A DNA stretch of 64,000 nt from G963422565 sp963422565 (lineage in GTDB: Bacteria > Pseudomonadota > Alphaproteobacteria > MPNO01). Position 1 is the first letter of the stretch, and each line of letters begins with the position of its first letter. A program made the translations under genes and the position numbers. This document shows, piece by piece, positions 33,938 to 42,353 of the stretch. Where the stretch lies: assembly GCA_963422565.1 (NCBI GenBank), contig OY730228.1:2418001-2482000 (forward strand). Direction: 5' to 3'. The notes beneath the pieces are model-generated. The model had not been told where the DNA came from. It was given only the letters and a program-made list of their open reading frames with translations, and ran no database searches.

Positions 33938-35931
33938 GCTGTCGCCTCCTGCGGTCCGTCGATGCCGAGTATTTCACTCAGCAGCCCTTCGCTCTCCCGC
34001 TCCAGCGCGAGGATGTCGGCGCGGATCTCGTCCAGCGTGCGCATCGGCTGCGGCTTGTAGAAGTAGCGGTTGAAGCCGATCTCGTAGCCGATCTTCACGC
34101 TGTCGGGCCGGTACCAGGCGTCCCCGGCGTAGGGCAGGACCTCGCGGCGCAGAAAGGCCTCGATGCCGTCGTGCTCCTGTAACGGGATCTGCTCGGTGTC
34201 GCGCAGGTCCGTGTCGGGCTCATACTCGACCGCGGCGGGCCTGCCGCCGACGGTGGCCGCGAACAGGCCGCGCAGGGGATCGGCCTCGGTGCCGCGCCCG
34301 TGGACCCGCCGGATGACCGGCGGGGCGGTCTCGCTCCGCGTGCCGTGCTCCTTGAGCAGCTTGATCCCGGTGGCATTGTAGGCGCGGCCCGGGTCGGCCT
34401 CCGCGATGCGGAGCGGCCGCTCGACCGTCACCTTCCGGTAGCCGAAGGCGGCGTTGTCGAGGATCCTGCTCTGCTCGGTCTCCTCGAAGGCGAGGAAGGT
34501 GTCGCAGATGCGGGCGATGTCGTCCTCACCGAGCTCGCAGTTCTTCTTGCCCAGATTCTTGCGCAGCGGCCGATGCCAGCCGGTCGCGTCGATCAGCTGC
34601 ACCTTGCCCTTGCGGTGTTCCGGCTTGCGGTTGGTCAGCACCCAGACATAGGTGGCGATGCCGGTGTTGTAGAACAGGTTGAGCGGCAGGGCGACGATCG
34701 CCTCCAGCCAGTCGTTCTCGATTATCCAGCGGCGGATGTTGCTCTCGCCCTGGCCGGCGTCGCCGGTGAACAGCGAACTGCCGTTGTGCACCTCGGCGAT
34801 GCGGCTGCCGAGCCGGGTATGCCGCTTCATCTTGGAGAGCTTGTTGGCGAGGAACAGCATCTGCCCGTCGCTCACCCGGGTGACCAGGGAGTATTCCGAG
34901 TCGTCGCCATGCTCGATCAGGAAGCGCGGGTCGCGCATGTCGCTCCGGCCGCCCATGCGCTCCAGGTCCGTCTTCCAGCTCTTGCCGTAGGGCGGGTTGG
35001 ACAGCATGAAGTCGAACTCGCGCGCCGGGAAGGCGTCGTTGGCCAGCGTCGAATGCTCCGGGCCGCCCACGATGTTGTCGGCGGCTTCGCCCTCGCCCTT
35101 GAGCAGCAGGTCGGCCTTGCAGATGGCGTAGGTCTCGGCGTTGATCTCCTGGCCGTAGAGGTGGGTGGAGACCTGCTTGCCACGCGCGGCGGCGAGTTCC
35201 TGCAGGGTCTCCTCGGCGACGGTCAGCATGCCGCCGGTGCCGCAGGCGCCGTCATAGAGCAGCCAGGTGCCGGACTCGATCCGGTCGGCGACGGGCAGGA
35301 AGACCAGCTTCGCCATCAGCCGCACGGCGTCGCGCGGGGTCCAGTGCTCGCCGGCCTCCTCGTTGTTCTCCTCGTTGAAGCGGCGGACCAGCTCCTCGAA
35401 GATCGTGCCCATGCCGTGATTGTCGAGGCCGGGATGGCGCACGCTGCCATCGGTGTTCTTCACCGGATCGGGGCCCAGATTGACGTCGGTGGAGGTCAGC
35501 TTCTCGATCAGCGCGCCGAGCGCGTCGGCCCGGGCGAGGCGCGGGATCTGGTTGCGAAACTCGAAACTGTCGAGAATGTCCTGCACGTTGGGCGAGAAGC
35601 CGTCGAGCCACGCCTCGAAATCGGCCTTGAGCTGCTGCGGATTGGAGCGGGCGCGCAGGTCGCGCAGGGTGAACGGCGAGGCGTTGTAGAAGGCCTGGCC
35701 CGCAGCCTGGCGCAGGGCTGCGTCCTGTTCGATCACGCCCGCCGCGTCGAGCGAGGCCTTCATGTCGAGAACCGCCTGCTTGCCGTCCTCGAGCACCGCA
35801 TCGAGCCGGCGCAGCACGGTCATCGGCAGGATCGCGTCGCGATACTTGCCGCGCACATAGAGATCGCGCAGAACATCGTCCGCGATGCCCCAGATATAGT
35901 TCGCGATCCAGTTCAGGTCGCCGTTGCTCAC
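33934..35931 (-). CDS. hsdM: Type I N6-adenine DNA methyltransferase, M subunit
   Basis: The 665-residue protein has an HsdM N-terminal helical domain (residues about 5-150), AdoMet motif I DGACGTGGML and catalytic motif IV NPPYGKSW. It methylates the recognition site given by HsdS and completes the nuclease complex. The start is a GTG at 35931 with GGAGG 11 bases upstream. A four-codon frame ATG-AAC-ACC-GAG-TGA ends across the GTG (GAGTGAG), so initiation may involve restart. It is the first gene of the block; hicB follows with a 4-base overlap. Confidence 0.9.
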   Translation of the reverse strand: MSNGDLNWIANYIWGIADDVLRDLYVRGKYRDAILPMTVLRRLDAVLEDGKQAVLDMKASLDAAGVIEQDAALRQAAGQAFYNASPFTLRDLRARSNPQQLKADFEAWLDGFSPNVQDILDSFEFRNQIPRLARADALGALIEKLTSTDVNLGPDPVKNTDGSVRHPGLDNHGMGTIFEELVRRFNEENNEEAGEHWTPRDAVRLMAKLVFLPVADRIESGTWLLYDGACGTGGMLTVAEETLQELAAARGKQVSTHLYGQEINAETYAICKADLLLKGEGEAADNIVGGPEHSTLANDAFPAREFDFMLSNPPYGKSWKTDLERMGGRSDMRDPRFLIEHGDDSEYSLVTRVSDGQMLFLANKLSKMKRHTRLGSRIAEVHNGSSLFTGDAGQGESNIRRWIIENDWLEAIVALPLNLFYNTGIATYVWVLTNRKPEHRKGKVQLIDATGWHRPLRKNLGKKNCELGEDDIARICDTFLAFEETEQSRILDNAAFGYRKVTVERPLRIAEADPGRAYNATGIKLLKEHGTRSETAPPVIRRVHGRGTEADPLRGLFAATVGGRPAAVEYEPDTDLRDTEQIPLQEHDGIEAFLRREVLPYAGDAWYRPDSVKIGYEIGFNRYFYKPQPMRTLDEIRADILALERESEGLLSEILGIDGPQEATA

Positions 35932-36199
35932 TCGGTGTTCATCCTCCGGCCCAGACGCCGTTGCGGCGTGAGGTGGCCTCGCCCTCGGCGGTCGGCCCGA
36001 GATCGCGGACCCGCGGCTTCATGTCGGGCTTTCTGCGTCTCCTGGGGATGGATGGGCGAGGTCAGGCACGGTTCGCTGCCATTTCCAGCGCCAGCGAGGC
36101 GACCACCGTCGGAACGGCCCTTCGCAAGCGACCGTCGAGCATCGCCCGGATCTTGGAGACCGGAGGCGGGACCACGCTCGCCGGGCCGGGCCGCGCGTG

Positions 36200-37162
36200 T
36201 CAGGCGGTCCAGACCTCCTCCCAGCTTCCCTGGGTCGCGGCCTTGGAGTATTCGGTTGAGCGGTTCTCGAAGAAGTTGGTGTGCTCCATGCCGTTCAGGA
36301 CCTCGTCCATCCAGGGGAGCGGGTTCCGCGCGGTGCGGAAGATCGGCTGGAGGCCGAGCTGCGACAGCCGCCGGTCGGCGATGTAGCGGATATAGCGCTT
36401 GACCTCCTCGCCGGCGAGGCCGTCGACGCCGCCGAGGCCGAAGGCGAGATCGATGAAGGAATCCTCCTGCTCGACGACCGTGCGGCATGCCGCATAGAGC
36501 GAGTCCTGGAAGTCTTCGGTCCAGATCTCGGGGTTTTCCCCGATGAAGGTGTGGAACAGCCGGATGATCGACGCGGTATGCAGGGATTCGTCGCGCGCCG
36601 ACCAGGTCACGATCTGGCCCATCCCCTTCATCTTGTTGACGCGCGGAAAGTTGAGCAGCACCGCGAAGGAGGCGAAGAGCTGGAGTCCCTCCGTGAAGGC
36701 GCCGAACATCGCGAGCGTCCGGGCGATGTCCGCCTTGGTGTCGACGCCGAAGCGGTGCATGTAGTCGTACTTGTCCCGCATCTCCTTATAGTGGCGGAAG
36801 GCTTGGTACTCGGTCTCGGGCATGCCGATGGTATCGAGCAGGTGCGAATAGGCGGCGATGTGGACGGTCTCCATATTGGAGAAGGCGGCCAGCATCATCT
36901 GCACCTCGGTCGGCGCGAACACGCGCGCGTAGTGGCGCATGTAGCAATTGTTCACCTCGATGTCCGACTGGGTGAAGAAGCGCAGGATCTGGGTGAGCGT
37001 GTGCCGCTCCTCGCCGCTCAGCTTGTTGTGCCAGTCCTTGACGTCGTCGGCCAGCGGCACCTCCTCGGGTAGCCAGTGGATGCGCTGCTGGATGAGCCAG
37101 GCGTCATAGGCCCAAGGATAGTGGAATGGCTTGTAGACCCCGTCGGACTCCAGCAGAGACAT
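36200..37162 (-). CDS. nrdB: Ribonucleotide reductase small (beta) subunit, class Ia
   Basis: The 320-residue R2 protein has all six metal ligands and the radical tyrosine at the spacing of Escherichia coli NrdB: D67, E98, H101, Y105 (ETVHIAAY), E158, E192 and H195 (RDESLHTASI). The Tyr argues for a class Ia diiron-tyrosyl enzyme rather than class Ic. The start at 37162 follows a GAGGGG site. nrdA lies upstream with a 107-base gap. The stretch 35943-36199 after the stop has no gene that I can support. Confidence 0.93.
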   Translation of the reverse strand: MSLLESDGVYKPFHYPWAYDAWLIQQRIHWLPEEVPLADDVKDWHNKLSGEERHTLTQILRFFTQSDIEVNNCYMRHYARVFAPTEVQMMLAAFSNMETVHIAAYSHLLDTIGMPETEYQAFRHYKEMRDKYDYMHRFGVDTKADIARTLAMFGAFTEGLQLFASFAVLLNFPRVNKMKGMGQIVTWSARDESLHTASIIRLFHTFIGENPEIWTEDFQDSLYAACRTVVEQEDSFIDLAFGLGGVDGLAGEEVKRYIRYIADRRLSQLGLQPIFRTARNPLPWMDEVLNGMEHTNFFENRSTEYSKAATQGSWEEVWTA

Positions 37163-37269
37163 CGGGCCCCCCTCGCTCCGCCGCAAAGCGACGGCTGTCG
37201 AGAGTATACGGGAAACGGCCCTGGGGGCAATCGCGCGCCGCGCCGCGCCGCGCTCGGCGGCCGTCGCCG

Positions 37270-39108
37270 CTACTGGCAGGCCAGGCACTCCTCGTAATCG
37301 TCCGCAGCGGCGGTTGCCACGGTGCCGGCGACCGCGACCCTGGTCGAAACCACATCGGCGCGTTGGAGCGATCGCGACCGGCAGTAGTAGAGCGACTTCA
37401 CGCCCTTCTTCCACGCCCGGAAGTGAATGTCGTGCAGGAGCGTCTTGTGGACATCGGCCGGGAGGAAGACGTTGAGCGACTGCGACTGGCAGATATTCGG
37501 GGCGCGGTCGGCGGCGAGATCGACGAGCCATCGCTGGTCGATCTCGAAGGCGGTCTTGAAGACCGCCTTCTCGTCCTCGCTCAGGAAGTCGAGATCGGCC
37601 ACCGAGCCGCCCTTCACGGTGATCTCCGTCCAGACCTCGTCGGTGTCGCGGCCCTTCTCGGCCAACAGCGCCTTGAGATACTTGTTGCGCACGCTGAACG
37701 AGCCGGACAGCGTCTTGTGGGTGAAGGCGTTGGCGGCGTTGGGCTCGATCCCCGGCGAGCAGCCGCCGCAGATGATCGAGATCGAGGCGGTGGGCGCGAT
37801 CGCCGTCTTGCAGGAAAACCGCTCCTGGAACCCGTAATCGTCCGCGTCGGGGCAGGGTCCGCGCTCCTCGGCGAGCCGTCTCGATGCGGCGTCGACCTGG
37901 ACGCGGATATGCCGAAAGATCGACCGGTTCCAGCCCCGCGCGGGCGCCGATTCGATCGGCACGCGCTGGCTCTGGAGAAAGGAGTGGAAGCCCATCACGC
38001 CGAGCCCGACCGAACGCTCGCGCGCGGCGGCGTAGCTCGCGCGGGCCATCGAAGCGGGCGCCGCCCGGATGAAGTCCTCGAGCACGTTGTCGAGGAAACG
38101 CATCACGTCCTCGATGAAGCGGCGGTCGCCGCGCCAGGCCGGATAGGTTTCGAGGTTGAGCGAGGACAGGCAGCAGACCGCCGTCCGGTCGCGGCCGAGA
38201 TGGTCGCGGCCGGTGGGCAACGTGATCTCGCTGCACAGATTTGACATCCTGACCGACAGCCCGGCGAGCTTGTGATGCTCCGGCACCGCCCGGTTGACGT
38301 GGTCGATGAAGACGAAATAGGGCTCGCCGGTCTCGATCCGGCTGGTCAGCAGCCGGATCCACAGCGCCCGCGCCGACACCTGGCGGACCACGCTCCGGTC
38401 CTTGGGGCTGATCAGCGCCCATTCCTCGCCGGTCTCCACCGCGCGCATGAAGGCGTCGGGTATGACCACGCCGTGATGCAGGTTGAGCGCCTTGCGGTTG
38501 GGGTCGCCGCCGGTCGGGCGCCGGATCTCGATGAACTCCTCGATCTCGGGGTGGTCGACGCCGATATAGACCGCCGCCGAACCGCGCCGGAGGGAACCCT
38601 GCGAGATCGCCAGCGTCAGCGAGTCCATCACCCGGATGAACGGGATGATCCCCGAGGTCTTGCCGTTGGCGCTGACCCTCTCGCCGATCGAGCGCAGATT
38701 GCCCCAATAGCTGCCGATGCCGCCGCCGCGCGCGGCCAGCCAGACATTCTCGTTCCACAGGTCGACGATGCCCTCGAGGCTGTCCTCCGCCTCGTTGAGG
38801 AAGCAGGAGATCGGCAGGCCGCGATTCGTGCCGCCGTTCGACAGCACCGGGGTGGACGGCATGAACCAGAGCCGCGACATGTAGTCGTAGAGCCGCTGCG
38901 CATGCGCCGAATCGTCGCCGTATCTCGAGGCGACCCGCGCGAACAGGTCCTGGTAGCCCTCCTCCGGCATCAGGTAGCGGTCGCGCAGCACCGCCTTGCC
39001 GAAATCGGTCAGCAGCGCATCGCGCCCGCGGTCGATCCCGACCGAGATCTCGCGCGGAGACTGAAGCAGGTCATGCTGCGCAGAGACGAGGTCCAACACG
39101 CTGTCCAT
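37270..39108 (-). CDS. nrdA: Ribonucleotide reductase large (alpha) subunit
   Basis: The 612-residue catalytic subunit reduces ribonucleotides with the radical supplied by NrdB. Visible are the thiyl-radical site NLCSEI, the second redox cysteine in CCLSSLN, the tyrosine pair in KSLYYCRSR and the C-terminal shuttle cysteines ECLACQ. It is short because the N-terminal ATP-cone for activity control is missing; the protein starts in the reductase domain (MDSVLDLVSAQHDLL). The ATG at 39108 sits behind GGGGGAAGAG. Control by dATP must therefore be weak or absent. Confidence 0.92.
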   Translation of the reverse strand: MDSVLDLVSAQHDLLQSPREISVGIDRGRDALLTDFGKAVLRDRYLMPEEGYQDLFARVASRYGDDSAHAQRLYDYMSRLWFMPSTPVLSNGGTNRGLPISCFLNEAEDSLEGIVDLWNENVWLAARGGGIGSYWGNLRSIGERVSANGKTSGIIPFIRVMDSLTLAISQGSLRRGSAAVYIGVDHPEIEEFIEIRRPTGGDPNRKALNLHHGVVIPDAFMRAVETGEEWALISPKDRSVVRQVSARALWIRLLTSRIETGEPYFVFIDHVNRAVPEHHKLAGLSVRMSNLCSEITLPTGRDHLGRDRTAVCCLSSLNLETYPAWRGDRRFIEDVMRFLDNVLEDFIRAAPASMARASYAAARERSVGLGVMGFHSFLQSQRVPIESAPARGWNRSIFRHIRVQVDAASRRLAEERGPCPDADDYGFQERFSCKTAIAPTASISIICGGCSPGIEPNAANAFTHKTLSGSFSVRNKYLKALLAEKGRDTDEVWTEITVKGGSVADLDFLSEDEKAVFKTAFEIDQRWLVDLAADRAPNICQSQSLNVFLPADVHKTLLHDIHFRAWKKGVKSLYYCRSRSLQRADVVSTRVAVAGTVATAAADDYEECLACQ

Positions 39109-39269
39109 CTCTTCCCCCAGAGCCTCGACGACAATACCCGCCGGACCGGAACCGCGCCGCGCCGGCACCGCATCGTCCGGGGCGGCGCGGACGAGCGGCT
39201 GCCGAATCGGGATCGAGGCAGCGCGGGGGGCGCAGCTTGCCCAACAAATAGCGCTCTGGCAAGCCGAGA

Positions 39270-39285
39270 ACCCAATATTTGGTGG
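39270..39285. promoter_or_regulatory. Candidate NrdR box upstream of nrdA
   Basis: ACCCAATATTTGGTGG resembles the palindromic NrdR box (ACACAATATATTGTGT-like). A weaker candidate around 39239-39254 is about 31 bases away, a spacing often seen for paired NrdR boxes. Both lie in the 249-base gap between nrdA and the CoxL-like gene. Confidence 0.4.
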
Positions 39286-39357
39286 TTGGCCGGTTTCGGG
39301 CCGGGGCGGGCGCGCGCCGCTTCCAGGAAGGATAATCGTCTTATGTTCTTGTTCGGT

Positions 39358-41739
39358 TTATGAAAATTTTCTGTTCGCAATCTGTGGACTCGCCTTTTGT
39401 TCCGGGCGCCGCGCCCGAGCGATCTGTCGGAGGATCTCCTGCGGCGCGATCGGCGTCTCGGAGATCCGCACGCCGTAGCCGGCGAGCGCGTTCTCGACCG
39501 CCTGGGCGACGACGGAGGTCGCCGGTACCGTCCCGCTTTCGCCGACTCCCTTGATCCCCAGCGGGTTGTGATCGGTCGGGGATTCGAGATGACGAATGGC
39601 GATTCTCGGCGTCTCGGCGGCGCCCGCGAGGAGATAGTCGGCGAGAGTCGTCGTCTGGGGCTGGGCCTCCGAATCGAAGGCCATCCGCTCGAACAGCGCG
39701 TTGCCGAGTCCGTGGACGACCCCGCCGACGATCTGGCCGTCGACGATCATCGGGTTGATCATCCGTCCGCAGTCATGGACCACGAGATAGCGCAGCACCT
39801 CGATTCGCCCTGTCTCCACATCGACCTCGACCTCGCACACATGGGTGCCGTTGGCGTAGGCGAGCGCCGTGAAGGGGACGGCCGCGGTCTCCTCGAGACC
39901 GGGCTGCGCGCCGGTCGGGAGGGCGTAGCCGGGTGTGCCGTAGACGGCGCTCGCCAGCGCGTCGAAGCCGACCGCGAGCTGCGGCGCGCCGCGCACCCGG
40001 GCGCGCCCGCCCGCGAGCTCGATATCGGCCGGGGCCGCCTCCAGCATGTCGGCGGCGAGCGCCCTGACCCGATCGGCGAGGACGCCCGCCGCGAGATGGG
40101 CCGAGCTTCCCGCGTTCACCGCCTGGCGGCTGGCCGAGGCGCCGATTCCGGTCGGCACGGCGGCGCTGTCGCCGAGGATCACGGCGATGTCGTCGGGCGC
40201 CGCGCCGAGCCGGTCGGCGCAGATCTGGGCCAGCATCGTCCGCGTCCCCTGGCCGATCGCCGTCGCGCCGCTATAGAGGCTCACCCGGCCCGACGGGGCG
40301 ATTCGCACAGTGACCGCCTCGAACGGCCCGCGCCCGGTCCCCTTGACATAGTTGGCGAGCCCGATTCCTAGATGGCGCCCGGCGGCGCGCGCGGCGCGCT
40401 GCCGGGCGCGAAAGCCCGGATAGTCGGCGCGCGCGGCGGCGGCCGCCTGACAGGCCGGGTAATCGCCCGAGTCGAGTCGGATCGCCGCCCCGCTGCGCGC
40501 CGTCAGCCGGCGCTCGAAGGGCATGTCCTCGGCCGCTATGAGGTTCCGCCTGCGTATCTCGTCGGGCGGGACGCCGAGGCGGTCGGCGATCCGATCGAGC
40601 ACCCGCTCCATCGCGAACGTGCCCTGGGGGTGGCCGGCCCCACGCACCGGCGTCGCCGGGACCTTGTTGGTGAGCGCGACCCGCACCTCCAGCCGATAGG
40701 CCGGCAGCCGATAGGGGCCGGGCACCACGGCGGCGGCGTTGTGCGAGAGGTTGAGCCCGCGCGCCGTATAGGCGCCGTGATCGTGGATCATGCGGCCGCG
40801 CAGGCCGAGCAGACGCCCGTCCGAATCGGCCGCGGCCTCGAGGTCCCAGTACTGGTCGCGCTCCTGGGTCGTGGCGACGAAATGCTCGCGGCGATCCTCG
40901 ATCCACTTGACCGGCCGGCCGATCAGCAGCGCCGCTAGGGCGACGACCACCTCCTCGGGATAGACGACCAGCTTGGGTCCGAAGCCGCCGCCCACATCGG
41001 GCGCGCGGACCACGGTCCGGTTCTCGTCCCGCCCGAGCGCGGCGACCAGGACCCGGAGGGCGCCGTGGGGGGCCTGGCTCGACAGCCAGACCGACAGCGT
41101 GTCGGAGAAGCGATCATGCGCGGCGACCGTCCCGCGGCACTCGACGGCGAGGCCGAGCCCCTTGTGCTGGCGGAGCGAGGCGGAGACATGGTGGGCCGCC
41201 GCGGCGAACGCGGCCTCGACGTCGCCGTAGCCGATGTCGTAGGCGGCGAGCAGATTGTCCTCCGCGCCGGCATGGACCCGCGCGGCGCCCGGCAGCAGCG
41301 CCGCGCGGCAATCCGAGGCCGCCGGCAGCGGCTCGAGATCGAGTTCGATCAGAGACGCGGCGTCCTCCGCGGCATAGCGGGACTCCGCGACGGCGACGGC
41401 GATGGGCTCGCCGACATGGCATGTCTCGCCCTTCGCCAGGATGGGCCGGTCGCGGGTCTGGCGGTAGGAGGCGCTGGGCAGCGCGGTCTCGAGACGGGGC
41501 GTTCGCAGATGCGGCGCGATCTCGGCATGGCCGAAGACCGCCGCCACGCCGGGCGCCGCGGCGGCGCGGCGGAGATCGAGGCCGCGGATGCGGGCATGCG
41601 CGACGGGGCTGCGCAGGAACGCCGCATGCAGGAGCCCGGGCAGATGGATATCGTCGACGAACCTCCCGCGGCCGCGCAGCAACGCCGGGTCTTCGAGCCG
41701 CTTGAGCGGTCGCCCGACACCGGTCCCGGCGCCGCTCAG
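39358..41739 (-). CDS. CoxL-like molybdopterin-binding hydroxylase subunit (3)
   Basis: The protein of up to 793 residues is again a xanthine-dehydrogenase-family large subunit: GVGRPLKRLEDPALLRGRGR and FVDDIHLPGLLHAAFLRS at the N-terminus, DVGGGFGPKLVVYPEE, TPVRGAGHPQGTFAMER, AIGQGTRTMLAQ, and the catalytic glutamate in KGVGESGTVPAT. No adjacent FAD or iron-sulfur subunits exist. The conserved N-terminus begins before any in-frame ATG, GTG or TTG; the best candidate is a CTG at 41739 that overlaps the mntR stop (CTGA), and the first TTG is at 41682 within conserved sequence. It is coupled to the metal-sensing regulator upstream. Confidence 0.8.
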   Translation of the reverse strand: MSGAGTGVGRPLKRLEDPALLRGRGRFVDDIHLPGLLHAAFLRSPVAHARIRGLDLRRAAAAPGVAAVFGHAEIAPHLRTPRLETALPSASYRQTRDRPILAKGETCHVGEPIAVAVAESRYAAEDAASLIELDLEPLPAASDCRAALLPGAARVHAGAEDNLLAAYDIGYGDVEAAFAAAAHHVSASLRQHKGLGLAVECRGTVAAHDRFSDTLSVWLSSQAPHGALRVLVAALGRDENRTVVRAPDVGGGFGPKLVVYPEEVVVALAALLIGRPVKWIEDRREHFVATTQERDQYWDLEAAADSDGRLLGLRGRMIHDHGAYTARGLNLSHNAAAVVPGPYRLPAYRLEVRVALTNKVPATPVRGAGHPQGTFAMERVLDRIADRLGVPPDEIRRRNLIAAEDMPFERRLTARSGAAIRLDSGDYPACQAAAAARADYPGFRARQRAARAAGRHLGIGLANYVKGTGRGPFEAVTVRIAPSGRVSLYSGATAIGQGTRTMLAQICADRLGAAPDDIAVILGDSAAVPTGIGASASRQAVNAGSSAHLAAGVLADRVRALAADMLEAAPADIELAGGRARVRGAPQLAVGFDALASAVYGTPGYALPTGAQPGLEETAAVPFTALAYANGTHVCEVEVDVETGRIEVLRYLVVHDCGRMINPMIVDGQIVGGVVHGLGNALFERMAFDSEAQPQTTTLADYLLAGAAETPRIAIRHLESPTDHNPLGIKGVGESGTVPATSVVAQAVENALAGYGVRISETPIAPQEILRQIARARRPEQKASPQIANRKFS

Positions 41740-42257
41740 GACCGGTCGCCCCTCTCGGCGACGACGCGCTCGAAGGCCGCGAGCGTCTCGCCGCTGACAT
41801 GGTGCTCGATGCCTTCGGCGTCGACCCTGGCCACCTCCTCGTCGACTCCGATCGCGCAGAGGAACGCGACGACGATCTGGTGCCGCCGCCGCGACGCCTC
41901 GGCGAGGCGTCGCCCCCGGTCGGTCAGGAAGATCGCCCGATAGGGCATGGTGACGACGAGCCCGGCCTGTTGGAGCCGGGCGATGTTCTTGGCGACGCTT
42001 GCCGGCGTTACCCCCAGGCGTCTGGATATGTCGGTGGCGCGCGCCTCGCCGGTCGAATCGATGAGGTCGGCGATCAGCTCCACATAGTCCTCGGCGATCT
42101 CGGTCTGGCGCGCCAGGCGGGTCAGCCTGTGATGATCTGCCTGCGTCGCCGGCGCGACCATGTCGGGCGCCGGAACCGGACCGCCGACCGCGAGCGCGCT
42201 GCGTCTGGCATTGGATTTGCTCGGCTCCGGCAAGCGCGCCTCGTCCCGCATCGCCAA
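41736..42257 (-). CDS. mntR: MntR/DtxR-family metal-responsive regulator
   Basis: The 173-residue protein has the winged-helix domain (TEIAEDYVELIADLIDS to YRAIFLTDRGRRLAE) and the metal-binding dimerisation helix with H-x-I-V-V-x-F-L (RHQIVVAFLCAIGV) and EGIEHHVSGETLAAF typical of MntR, with no SH3 domain. An N-terminal extension of about 40 residues is present; an ATG at 42251 is equally possible. Such proteins repress Mn transporters when Mn is sufficient. It is divergent from the cytochrome-ABC operon and coupled by overlap to CoxL-like gene 3, so both could be its targets. Confidence 0.82.
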   Translation of the reverse strand: MAMRDEARLPEPSKSNARRSALAVGGPVPAPDMVAPATQADHHRLTRLARQTEIAEDYVELIADLIDSTGEARATDISRRLGVTPASVAKNIARLQQAGLVVTMPYRAIFLTDRGRRLAEASRRRHQIVVAFLCAIGVDEEVARVDAEGIEHHVSGETLAAFERVVAERGDRS

Positions 42258-42353
42258 CCGGCGCGACTATGCCCAAACCGCGGCGCATTGACAAATGTTG
42301 GCCAGACGCAAATTTATTGCGCTGGGCTAACATATTCGGGCGAGGCCAGGATC
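42258..42353. promoter_or_regulatory. Divergent control region of mntR and the cytochrome-ABC operon
   Basis: The 96-base gap is AT-richer than its surroundings. It holds TTGACA at 42288-42293 in the plus direction, with TTTATT 19 bases on, and a perfect short dyad CGCAA-ATTTA-TTGCG at 42307-42321 overlapping that -10 area. The dyad is a candidate MntR site for both directions. Confidence 0.4.
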
